NCBI GenBank assembly: GCA_023402175.1
Contig: JAEXCN010000062.1
Location: 5,642-69,641, forward strand
Source of the DNA: Pseudomonadota bacterium
Lineage (GTDB): Bacteria; Myxococcota_A; Polyangia; Polyangiales; Polyangiaceae
Length of the DNA: 64,000 nt
Direction: 5' to 3'
Position numbers and translations under genes: made by a program. Shown here in pieces: positions 16,764-25,014 of this stretch (its first letter is position 1; each line of letters opens with the position of its first letter). The notes beneath the pieces are model-generated. The model made no database searches, was not told where the DNA came from, and saw only the letters and a program-made list of their open reading frames with translations.

Positions 16764-17621
16764 ATGTCCGCTGACCACCCCGCCCCCCGAGTCTGGTTCG
16801 TCACTGGTGCCGGCCGCGGGCTCGGGCGCGCGTTCGTCGAAGCCGCGCTCGCTGGCGGTGACCGAGTCGTCGCGACGCTCCGTCGACCCGAGGTGCTCGC
16901 GGACCTCGTCGCCGCACATCCGGAGTCGCTGCGCGCGCTATGTCTCGATGTTCGCGAGCGGTCGGCAGTGTTCACCACCGTCGAGCAAGCGCGTGCCGCC
17001 TTCGGTCGTATCGATATCGCGATCAACAACGCCGGCTACGGGCTCCTCGGGACCGTCGAGGAGGTGTCCGAGGACGAAGCGCGCGAACAGATGGAGACGA
17101 ACTTCTTCGGCGCGCTGTGGGTCACGCAAGCCGTCTTGCCTCTCATGCGTGCGCAACGTTCTGGGCACATCGTGCAGATCTCGTCGGTCGGAGGCGTGGG
17201 CACGATGCCGGCTTTCGGCCTCTACAACGCGAGCAAGTGGGCGCTCGAAGCGTTCAGCGAGGCACTCGCCGCCGAAGTCGCCGACCTCGGCATTCGCATC
17301 ACGATCGCCGAGCTCGGGGGATTTGCGACCGACTGGGCGTGGAGCAGCATGCAGTTTGCTCGCGGGCTGCCCGCGTACGATGCACTTCGTGAGCGCGTGT
17401 TCGGAACCGCGCAGCTCCCGTGGGACATGAGCCAGAAGGCGGCCGACACGAGCGCAGATCCACGTGAGGCGGCTGCCGCGCTCATGAAGCATCTGACGGA
17501 CGTTGGCCCGAGCCCGCTGCGACTCCTCGTCGGTGCGGACGCGCCGGGCCATGTCGCGATGGCGCTCGCGAGCCGGAGGGACGACTACCGCAAGAATCCG
17601 GGCTTCACGTGGCCGGCTTGA
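16764..17621 (+). CDS. short-chain dehydrogenase/reductase (SDR)
   Basis: A 285-residue NAD(P)-dependent oxidoreductase. The Rossmann glycine motif TGAGRGLG is at about residues 15-22, NNAG follows DIAI at about 90, the catalytic Ser is in QISSVGG and the YxxxK pair is YNASK. It fits the classical SDR family that oxidises or reduces hydroxyl/keto groups. The start is the ATG at 16764 with AAAGG upstream. An open frame extends to 16518 through the operators and is not used. Divergent from tetR, so probably repressed by it. The substrate is unknown. Confidence 0.94.
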   Translation: MSADHPAPRVWFVTGAGRGLGRAFVEAALAGGDRVVATLRRPEVLADLVAAHPESLRALCLDVRERSAVFTTVEQARAAFGRIDIAINNAGYGLLGTVEEVSEDEAREQMETNFFGALWVTQAVLPLMRAQRSGHIVQISSVGGVGTMPAFGLYNASKWALEAFSEALAAEVADLGIRITIAELGGFATDWAWSSMQFARGLPAYDALRERVFGTAQLPWDMSQKAADTSADPREAAAALMKHLTDVGPSPLRLLVGADAPGHVAMALASRRDDYRKNPGFTWPA

Positions 17622-17755
17622 CCGTCGTCCACGAGTAGACCGACCGACGGCGCTCGTGCTCGGCGTCACGGGACGAACGCGCTGCGCTTGCCCACATGAC
17701 GCATAGGATGAGCCGGCATTCCCGTTCGCCTCCCTTCGAAGATCGCGATTCAAAC

Positions 17756-18292
17756 ATGGATTCTGTCGAGGACGTGCGGCTCTTGCCGTCGAAGACGCCG
17801 TCGAGTCAAATTGTCATGCGCGCGATGCGAGACCCGTCGACGAAGCGAAGACCGATCTCGAACGGGCGCGCTCGGGCGGAGGTGCCCGACAAGGTGCTCG
17901 CGAAGCTTCGGGCAATCTGTCTCACGCTCCCGGAGGCGTACGAGGAGACGGCCTGGGTCGGGACACGCTGGATGGTGCGCAAGCGAAACTTCGCTCATGT
18001 CCTCGCGATCCGTGACCGGTGGCCGCCGGCCTATGCGCGCGCTGCCGGCGCCGACGGGGTCGTGCTCACGTTCCGCGTCTCTGCTCTCGACTATGGGGCG
18101 TTCGACGGCGCGGATCCGCGCTTCTTCCCATGCGAATGGGGAACGCTCTGGGGGACCAAGGTCGTCGGACTGAAGCTCGGTCGATCGATCGCGTGGGGTG
18201 AGGTCGAAGCGCTCGTCGTCGAGAGCTACCGTCTCCTCGCGCCCAAGAAGCTCGCAACTGCCGTCCGCGCCGCCGCTCTCAGAGGAACGTGA
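17756..18292 (+). CDS. MmcQ/YjbR family DNA-binding-fold protein
   Basis: A protein of up to 178 residues. The core from about residue 45 onward (KLRAICLTLPEAYEETAWVG, FAHVLAIRD, VVLTFRVSALDYGAFDG, then GLKLGRSIAWGEVEALVVES) is the MmcQ/YjbR pattern, a small fold with a CyaY-like double-wing topology. The N-terminal 40 residues are not conserved, and ATGs at 17816 and 17825 are alternative starts. The family function is unknown, with DNA binding suggested only by structure. It is convergent with the beta-propeller gene and overlaps it by 14 bases. Confidence 0.85.
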   Translation: MDSVEDVRLLPSKTPSSQIVMRAMRDPSTKRRPISNGRARAEVPDKVLAKLRAICLTLPEAYEETAWVGTRWMVRKRNFAHVLAIRDRWPPAYARAAGADGVVLTFRVSALDYGAFDGADPRFFPCEWGTLWGTKVVGLKLGRSIAWGEVEALVVESYRLLAPKKLATAVRAAALRGT

Positions 18293-19502
18293 GCGATCGC
18301 GGTGGCAGACCGATCTTCGCGTCGCCGACGATCCGGTTCCCGAGCATCGTGTGGCCACCCTTGCGGATGATGGAGAGCACGGTGCCGTCACCGGCGTGTG
18401 CCAGGAAACACGTGGCGATCTCGGGGGCGCATAGGACGTCGCCCAGAGAGAACGCCGGCGCTTCTGCGATGGCGGCGATCGCTCCGGTCGCGAGCTCGAT
18501 CGTGTACGCAACATCCGATTGATCGAGGTCGAGATTGCCGGAGGCGACTCCGACGAGAAGGTCGTCGGTCACGAACGCGACGGACGGAGCCGGCGCGCGA
18601 CCGATGCTCGAGGGCACGGCGTATCGATTGAGCAGGGTGGGCGGTCGCTGCGCGACGTCGAGGATGACGACGTCACTCCGCGCGGCTTGTCGCGGGCCAT
18701 CGGCGAACAATCCGGAGCACGAGACTGCGAGACGCTTGCCGGACGGCGCGAGATCCAGCCCCATGCAGTTCGAAATCCCTGGAAGCGAGAGCTGCCACGC
18801 GACAGTGTCGCTCGTGGGATCGATGCCGACCACGAGCCCGTCGCCGGCTTCTTCGAACGCGTCAGCGAGGTTTCCGAGGACGACGACGACCTCGGAACCG
18901 ACTCTCGTCATCCGTTCGGGATGAGGGCGTAGTGTTGCGGGGGCGCCCGACAGACCTATCCTGCCGATGATCGAGGGAACGGAAGGATCGACGACGAGGA
19001 TGTCGCCGCCCTCGTCGAATGCCTGTCGCCCGCCGAGGCCATTCGTGAAGTAGCGCGTCACGTACGCCTTGTGCGGTGACAGCTCGAGATAGTCGTGTGG
19101 GTTGGCCGCAAAACCAGTGTTGACCGAGAGCTGGGCACGAACGCGCGCCGAGCTCGGATCGATCCACGTGACGACTCCGTTGGGGTAGCGATCGACGAGC
19201 ACGAGCTCGCCCGACGGAACGCGATCGTGCGGGAGGACGACGTCCCCGGACAACGGCGCGCTGAGCCCGACCCCCGCCGACCCGCTCGACACGATCGAAG
19301 GCGCAAGGACGCGGCCCTCGAACGAGACGATGGAGACGTTCGTCGACACGTAGTCGCTGTTGGATACCGCGATCGCGCGCGGGCGATCCTGCGTTCCCTC
19401 GAGCGATGCTCCCCCGGGGCTCGTGGCGTGCGATTCGACGTTGCAGCCGACGGCGATCGCGGCGGCGACTCCGACCCATCTCGTGTTGGCGCGGCGACTC
19501 AC
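18279..19502 (-). CDS. beta-propeller surface lipoprotein coupled to the BtuB-like receptor
   Basis: A 407-residue lipoprotein. The signal peptide ends in a lipobox at AVGC (Cys20). The rest reads as a beta-propeller of repeated short strands with a (G/D)xxV/LVVxD pattern: GELVLVDRYPNGVVTWIDPS, GDILVVDPSVPSIIGRIGL, SDVVILDVAQRP. It overlaps the TonB-dependent receptor by GTGA and so shares its cobalamin riboswitch. In Bacteroides the surface lipoprotein BtuG, a seven-bladed propeller next to btuB, captures B12 with very high affinity. The layout here is analogous, but the relationship is inferred from architecture and not from detected sequence identity. Confidence 0.82.
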   Translation of the reverse strand: MSRRANTRWVGVAAAIAVGCNVESHATSPGGASLEGTQDRPRAIAVSNSDYVSTNVSIVSFEGRVLAPSIVSSGSAGVGLSAPLSGDVVLPHDRVPSGELVLVDRYPNGVVTWIDPSSARVRAQLSVNTGFAANPHDYLELSPHKAYVTRYFTNGLGGRQAFDEGGDILVVDPSVPSIIGRIGLSGAPATLRPHPERMTRVGSEVVVVLGNLADAFEEAGDGLVVGIDPTSDTVAWQLSLPGISNCMGLDLAPSGKRLAVSCSGLFADGPRQAARSDVVILDVAQRPPTLLNRYAVPSSIGRAPAPSVAFVTDDLLVGVASGNLDLDQSDVAYTIELATGAIAAIAEAPAFSLGDVLCAPEIATCFLAHAGDGTVLSIIRKGGHTMLGNRIVGDAKIGLPPRSLTFL

Positions 19503-21481
19503 CAGCGCACCTCCGTCGAGGTGTAGAAGGCACGTCCCGACAGCGGGAATCCGACGACGTCGAATCGCGCCTGATCGAGCACGTTCGCTATCCGCCCGCG
19601 GACGACGAGGCGCCCGGAGACGGCTTCGAGCGATCCATCGACGTCGACGGATCCTTGCTCCGGAATGACGACGAGCCCCGCAGCGTCGGCGTAACGGCTC
19701 GATTGATACAGGTGTCCGATTCCGATCATCGAACGGCCGATTCCGAGCGCGCGCCATCTCTTCGCAGTGAGACTCACGCGCTGCGAGATGGTCAGGCGCG
19801 AGTGGAACGGGAGCACGTCGTTGTGCGTCGAGCGCGCGGACGACCCATCGCGGGCATCGAGGACGCTCGCGGAGACATCCACGCGAGCGAACGCAAAGGG
19901 CATCCATGCCGCCATCGACTCCACTCCCTCGACAGTCGCGCGACCGACGTTGTACGGAGCGATGTACCCGGGCGCCGACCGCACGTAGCGAATCAAGTCG
20001 GTGGCGCGACGTGCGAAGGCGAAGAGATCGATCGCTAGCGATGACGAACCGAGCCGAAGACCGAGCTCGACGGAGTCGGCGTGCTCTGGCCGGAGGAGCT
20101 CGTTTCCGCGAACGGAGCCCGACACGCCGTAGCGCTCGCCCAGCGTCGGAACGCGACCTGCTCGTGCCACGTTGAAGAGCAGCATTGCGGTGCGTGACCC
20201 GAGCTCGGCTCCCGCTCGCAGCGACGGCAGCGTGGCGCAACCATTCTCGGAAGATCCCGGCCGTGTACCTTCGGGCTGCGCGACATCGGCGCGCGTCGAA
20301 TCGCACGTGATGCCAGGGAGCGCCCGGATGCGCAGGACCGTGAGCGGAGACCACTCGGCGAGTACCGTTGCCCCCAAGGTGACGCGATGCGCGCGCCGCA
20401 TTCGTGTCTGGTCTCTGTCGATTGCGAGTCGCTCTCCTGCCGCACGGAGCGAAGAGCCGATAGCCATGTTCCGTGCGACTGGAAGCTCGACGAGGATGGC
20501 CTCGTCGACTCGGGCCGCTTCTGCTTCTACACGACGTGCCCCGAGGCCGAGCTCTCTCGCGGGATCATGCGTTTCCATGCGACTCCTCACCAGCGCCGTC
20601 GTCGCCGTGACTCGACAGCGTTCGACGGCGCACGGCGCCGTCACTGCAGCGGAGGCGAGCTCGCGACTCTGCTGCGCGTTTGCGCGATCGGTCGGCAGCA
20701 CGCCAAGCCCGGGAAGCCCTTGGCTCCGCGTCACGCCGTTGAACATCAGATCGACGTGACCGTTCGAGCCTAGAGTCGTCGTCCCCAATACCCAGAGATC
20801 GGTCGTCTGCACGGCAGCGTTTCGTCGCCTCTCGGTCCCTTCGCTCGCGTGGACCAAGCGCATGCCGGCGTCATCGCGGTACTCGTAATCGTTGTCGACG
20901 TCTTCGTGGCGGACGCTCACGGCGGCCGAAGAAGCTTCGGTTCCAAGTCCGCTGCGCACCCAGGCGCTTCGATAGCCAAAGCTTCCGACCGTCACTCCGG
21001 CGGACGGCACGATCTCGTTGGGCCGGAGCGGGTCGAAGAAGATCGCACCGCCGATGCTCGCCCGGTCAGCGTGGAGCGGCGCGTTGCTCCGATAGATTTC
21101 TACGCGGCGGAGGAGCGCCGGCGGAACGAGTGACAGGTCGGCGGTGCCTCCTACGTCGTCGTTGATTCGGACCCCACCGAGGTAGATGGGTGTCTGTGCC
21201 GACGTCGCTCCGCGAACGCTCGCCGTTGCGAGCGCGCCGATGCCGCCGGAGTCGGTCACCTGGATCCCGGGCTGACCGCGGAGGACCTCCGCCGTCGTCA
21301 GCCCTGGCGATTGGAGTCGGTCCTTGTCGATCACGCTCGAACCGACCGACGCATCGCGTCCGACGGGGCGTAGGAGGTCTCCTCGGACGAAGACCTCGGA
21401 GGTCTGCGCCGACGCCAGTCCAGGCGCGACCGCGACGATCCCTATGAGCGGCCACCCAAAGCAGGTGGATGTAGACCTCAC
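19499..21481 (-). CDS. btuB: TonB-dependent outer-membrane receptor, BtuB-like, under a cobalamin riboswitch
   Basis: A 660-residue outer-membrane transporter. The signal peptide is about residues 1-24 (IGIVAVAPGLASAQ). The plug domain follows: GLTTAEVLRGQPGIQVTDSG, ATASVRGATSAQTPIYLGGV, then PALLRRVEIYRS and ADRASIGGAIFF. The barrel ends in a terminal aromatic residue (EVRW). The start is a GTG at 21481 with AAGGAG 6 bases upstream. In-frame open sequence to 21880 runs through the riboswitch and is rejected. Control by a cobalamin element makes uptake of B12 or a corrinoid the likely role. The symbol is assigned on architecture and context. Confidence 0.9.
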   Translation of the reverse strand: MRSTSTCFGWPLIGIVAVAPGLASAQTSEVFVRGDLLRPVGRDASVGSSVIDKDRLQSPGLTTAEVLRGQPGIQVTDSGGIGALATASVRGATSAQTPIYLGGVRINDDVGGTADLSLVPPALLRRVEIYRSNAPLHADRASIGGAIFFDPLRPNEIVPSAGVTVGSFGYRSAWVRSGLGTEASSAAVSVRHEDVDNDYEYRDDAGMRLVHASEGTERRRNAAVQTTDLWVLGTTTLGSNGHVDLMFNGVTRSQGLPGLGVLPTDRANAQQSRELASAAVTAPCAVERCRVTATTALVRSRMETHDPARELGLGARRVEAEAARVDEAILVELPVARNMAIGSSLRAAGERLAIDRDQTRMRRAHRVTLGATVLAEWSPLTVLRIRALPGITCDSTRADVAQPEGTRPGSSENGCATLPSLRAGAELGSRTAMLLFNVARAGRVPTLGERYGVSGSVRGNELLRPEHADSVELGLRLGSSSLAIDLFAFARRATDLIRYVRSAPGYIAPYNVGRATVEGVESMAAWMPFAFARVDVSASVLDARDGSSARSTHNDVLPFHSRLTISQRVSLTAKRWRALGIGRSMIGIGHLYQSSRYADAAGLVVIPEQGSVDVDGSLEAVSGRLVVRGRIANVLDQARFDVVGFPLSGRAFYTSTEVRW

Positions 21482-21509
21482 GCTTGGCTCCTTCGCCGCG
21501 TAGCTCGCG

Positions 21510-21685
21510 CGGCATAGGGGTAATGCGTCGCGCGAGAGGTCTTCTGGCTTCCGGATCAGCCCCTCATCGAGCCTTCCCCCGGACGGATCCGGAGTGGCGT
21601 GGTTCGATGAGAGTCCCCGGTTACAGCGGCGGCACCGCGTCGGAGTTGCACCGACTTCCCGCCTCGTGCGACCGACGCTGCGTAG
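21510..21685 (-). promoter_or_regulatory. cobalamin riboswitch 1
   Basis: On the minus strand the conserved elements appear in order: GGGAAGTCGGTGCAACTCC, CGGTGCCGCCGCTGTAAC, GCCACTCCGG and the 3' segment GCCAGAAGACCT. This is the core of the cobalamin aptamer. It ends about 40 bases before the GTG of the btuB-like gene, so B12 binding should lower translation or transcription of the receptor-lipoprotein pair. Confidence 0.9.
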
Positions 21686-21908
21686 CCCGAGGCTCGGCCG
21701 AGCGCAAGAGGCTCGGCCATTGGCCATGGGCTCGTCCCGGCGGCGGGTGCATGACCACGACGATGGAACGGCGACGCCGCTCGTGCGCGTCGACTGCAAA
21801 GTCCACGGGAGCGGCGCCGTCGTCTTCGTCATCGCGTCGGGGAAGAGGACCCCGAAGCGGTCATGAACGCGTGGACGCACGAACGTGCGTCCTGGCGTTC
21901 AGCGTTCG

Positions 21909-22736
21909 TCAGTTACAGGAGCCGTACGCGACGCCACGCACGAGCACCTCGGGCGAGAAGCCCCGGCACGACTTGCCGGTACCGCAGTCGTCCTCGGAGA
22001 GCCGGCACCAGCGCTTGCAGGTGCTCTTCTTGTCGGCGCCCGTCACGCAGCCGAGGCCGGGGCCACACTCGTCGCCCGAGCAGTTCTCGCCTTCGGCCTT
22101 GGACCCGCCCGCCGTCTGACACTCCGTGTTGCCGTTGACGTCGATGATGCACGCGGCGCCGCCACAGCTGTTCGGGTCAGCGGGCTCGCACGCGATGCGG
22201 CAGACGGTGAGGTTCGGCACGTCCGCGCCGTCCGTCGTCTTCACCTGCACGCACGCTCCGGTGCCCGGCTGCGAGCACGCGCCACCAGGATTGTTGCAGA
22301 ATGCATGGCAGGTTCCGAACATGCAGGTCAGTCCGGCCGCGCACTCGTTCGCGGTCGCACCGCACGGATGACCCATCGGCACTTCGCCGGCCTTCACGCA
22401 GCGGGCATTGCCCTTCAGGTCGACGACGTCACACGTCCTTCCGTCGGAGCATCCGCACTGCGGGCTGACACCACACGCCTTGCTCGGCTCGGGCTTGTTG
22501 CAGTTTTCGTCGGACGGAGCAGCTGCGCCGGAATCCGGAGCTCCCTCGCCGGGCGTGGAAGGGCTTGCCGCGTCCGGGCTTCCCGGCTTGCCGGGATCGG
22601 TCGGGTTGCTCGTCGTCGTGTCGTAACCGTCGCGCGTGCTCTCAGAGCTGCACGCGGGGAGGGTGCCCGCAATCACGCTCGCAGCGAGCGCGGTGAGGCC
22701 GAGAAGGAAGGGCTTGTTGTACTTCGAACGCTTCAT
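21909..22736 (-). CDS. cysteine-rich secreted lipoprotein
   Basis: A 275-residue lipoprotein. It starts MKRSKYNKPFLLGLTALAAS with lipobox TLPAC (Cys about 29). A Pro/Ser/Gly/Asp linker covers about residues 30-75. The rest has some 20 cysteines in short repeated units (GHPCGATANECAAGLTCMFG, NSCGGAACIID, NCSGDECGPGLGC), the pattern of small disulphide-rich modules common in myxobacterial exported proteins. The start ATG and signal are clear. Function unknown. It stands alone between a riboswitch-controlled operon and a kinase gene. Confidence 0.88.
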   Translation of the reverse strand: MKRSKYNKPFLLGLTALAASVIAGTLPACSSESTRDGYDTTTSNPTDPGKPGSPDAASPSTPGEGAPDSGAAAPSDENCNKPEPSKACGVSPQCGCSDGRTCDVVDLKGNARCVKAGEVPMGHPCGATANECAAGLTCMFGTCHAFCNNPGGACSQPGTGACVQVKTTDGADVPNLTVCRIACEPADPNSCGGAACIIDVNGNTECQTAGGSKAEGENCSGDECGPGLGCVTGADKKSTCKRWCRLSEDDCGTGKSCRGFSPEVLVRGVAYGSCN

Positions 22737-22887
22737 CGGGCGGGCTCACTAGCATCGGCGACGCAGCCCTGATTCGAGAGACACCCATGGGACGTCGAAG
22801 AACGAGCTCGGCAGATGCACGCAGAACTCTGCAGGTAAATGGCTCTGCCGCGCGTGGATCGCTCGATGGCGCATCGAGCGATGAGGC

Positions 22888-24927
22888 TCAGCGGTTCTGC
22901 AGAAGGAGGCAGCCGCCGATCGACAGCGTGATGACGACGAGCGCCGCGAGTGCAATCTCGGCAATGCGGATCGCTCGCGGCTTTTCCTGCTCGAGCGGCG
23001 GACGTCGCGGCGCCTCCTGGTGCGGGATCCATCCCGGCTGAGCGTGAAGCGGCGGCGTGGCGACGACGTGAGGTGGCGCTTGCACAGGGGACGCGTGCAC
23101 GGGCGGAGCGATTGGGGCCATCGGCGTGGCGCGCGTCGGATCGTCGATGCCCGCGCGATACGGCGGAGCAGGCGCGTGCGGCATGGCTGGGATTGGACCG
23201 CTCGCGAAGGGCGTCTCGCCGCTGCCTCGTTGCGTCGGCGTGAACGGCCGGCTCGGATCGAACGCGCGCTCGCCCCGCGGTCGATCGAGGCGCATCGTCC
23301 GCTTGATGTCTTCTTCGTCGGGAGGCGGCTCGTCGAGCGCGACGTCTGGAGCGCGAACCGGAGGTCCCGGCTCGGCGCGCGTCGCTTCCTCGTCGTCCGG
23401 CGGCGAGAAGGCTCGACTCGTGAACACGGCCGGCGTCTCGGTCGTCGCGACGGTTGGACCCTCCATGTCGCCCGCGGTGAACTCCGCGGTCCATGGATCG
23501 CGCCGCGTGGTCCCGTCGCGTGGAGGTCGCACGATGGTGCGCTCCGCGGTCGACGGCGGAGGTGGCTCGATGACCGCCGTCGGCGCCGAGGGTGGAGGCG
23601 CGACCTCCTTCGTCCGATCGGAGGAAGGCACGCCCGAGTCGTTCTCTTCCGTGCGTGAGGACAGCGTGGCCGCTGAGGAGGACAGCGTTGCCGCTGAGGA
23701 GGACAGCGTGGCCGCCGCGCGGCCCGCGGGGGAGGACAGCGCGGGAAGCCTCGGGGCCGGGAGCTTCACGCCGGATCCGGGCGTCGTCGCCGGGATCGAG
23801 GGCGTCTTCACACCGGAGCGCGGTGTGCTCGACGACATCGCCGGTGGCGGCGCGGACGGGAGCGGTATGCGCTGCAGCTTCTGCATCGGCGGCGGCTTCA
23901 GCGAGGCTGACTTCGCGGGGTCCGCAGGCGGCGGCGACGACGGCGCAGGTGGAGGGGCGCTCAACGCCTTCGTCCCGCCGCGCGGCGTCGCGGTCGGAGG
24001 AGGAGGAAACGCGCTCGGGCGCGCGAGCGGCTGCAGCGCCGGCGTCGATGCGTAATCCTGCGGGACTGCCTTGCGGAGCGCCTCCTGCATCGCGCGCGCG
24101 GAGGGCCAGCGCCGATGCTTCTCGAGCGCGAGCGCCTTGTCGACGACGGCGATCATCTCGCGCGGGATCTCGCGGCCGACCTTCGTCGACGAGAGCGATC
24201 GCGCCTGGCTCCTCGATGCAGCCTGCAGCAGATGGCTGAGCGTCTCTTGAACGTGCACAGCCTCGCTCGAGAGCAGCGTGAACATCGTCGCGCCGACCGC
24301 ATAGATGTCCGTTTGCGCATCGATCTGTCCGCGCTTGCCGAGCGCCTGCTCCGGCGCCATGAAGTCGGGGGTGCCGAGCAGGAGCCCGGTCGCCGTCGGC
24401 TCGCCCGTCTGGACGGCGGCTTCCTTGATGTGCGCGATGCCGAAGTCGAGGACCTTCACCGTCCCATCGGCGAGGACGAAGATGTTCTCCGGCTTGATGT
24501 CGCGATGGATGATTCCCTGCTCGTGCGCCGCCGCGAGCACGTCGAGGACCTGATCGCAGATACGGGCGACCTCCGGGACCGACAGCCGGCCGCCGTTCTT
24601 CTCGCGCTTCTCCTCGAGCAGCTCTCCGTGCTCGAGGAGCTCCATCACGATGTACGCCGAGCCGTCGGTGGTCACGTCGTCGTCGATGATCCTGACGACG
24701 CCGGGATGACCGACCTTGTTCGCGGCGTATGCCTCGCGGAGGAAGCGGCTCCGGACCTCGGGATTCCGAGCAAGCTCGGGGTGCATGATCTTGATCGCGG
24801 CGAGCTGACCCCGACGATGCTTCGCACGGAACACCGTCGCGACGCCGCCACGGGCGATCCTGGACTCGATCCTCCACTTGTCGTGGAGCATCGTCCCGAT
24901 CCATCCGGACGGCCTCTGGTCCACCAT
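22888..24927 (-). CDS. membrane-anchored Ser/Thr protein kinase (PknB-like)
   Basis: A 679-residue Hanks-type kinase. The catalytic domain is at residues about 15-285: glycine loop RGGVATVF, ATP-anchoring Lys46 in AAIK, HRDIKPEN with catalytic Asp143, DFG at 161-163, and GTPDFMAPEQA. A 350-residue Pro/Ser/Ala-rich linker follows, containing the small repeat SSSAATL three times. One transmembrane helix lies at the extreme C-terminus (IALAALVVITLSIGGCLLL). The kinase is thus cytoplasmic and tail-anchored, with almost nothing outside. The ATG at 24927 is chosen because the kinase begins within 15 residues. It is divergent from a PPC-type lipoprotein gene. Confidence 0.95.
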   Translation of the reverse strand: MVDQRPSGWIGTMLHDKWRIESRIARGGVATVFRAKHRRGQLAAIKIMHPELARNPEVRSRFLREAYAANKVGHPGVVRIIDDDVTTDGSAYIVMELLEHGELLEEKREKNGGRLSVPEVARICDQVLDVLAAAHEQGIIHRDIKPENIFVLADGTVKVLDFGIAHIKEAAVQTGEPTATGLLLGTPDFMAPEQALGKRGQIDAQTDIYAVGATMFTLLSSEAVHVQETLSHLLQAASRSQARSLSSTKVGREIPREMIAVVDKALALEKHRRWPSARAMQEALRKAVPQDYASTPALQPLARPSAFPPPPTATPRGGTKALSAPPPAPSSPPPADPAKSASLKPPPMQKLQRIPLPSAPPPAMSSSTPRSGVKTPSIPATTPGSGVKLPAPRLPALSSPAGRAAATLSSSAATLSSSAATLSSRTEENDSGVPSSDRTKEVAPPPSAPTAVIEPPPPSTAERTIVRPPRDGTTRRDPWTAEFTAGDMEGPTVATTETPAVFTSRAFSPPDDEEATRAEPGPPVRAPDVALDEPPPDEEDIKRTMRLDRPRGERAFDPSRPFTPTQRGSGETPFASGPIPAMPHAPAPPYRAGIDDPTRATPMAPIAPPVHASPVQAPPHVVATPPLHAQPGWIPHQEAPRRPPLEQEKPRAIRIAEIALAALVVITLSIGGCLLLQNR

Positions 24928-25014
24928 GCGCCAGGAAGAAGAGTACACGAGGACGTGGCCGCGACGCGGTGCTCGTGATGGCGCCCAGCGCGCGCTAGTC
25001 TGCTGGCTGCCCGC

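Noticed and set aside
21482..21880. N-terminal extension of the BtuB-like receptor
   Set aside because: The open frame runs through the cobalamin riboswitch; the signal peptide and ribosome site place the start at 21481.
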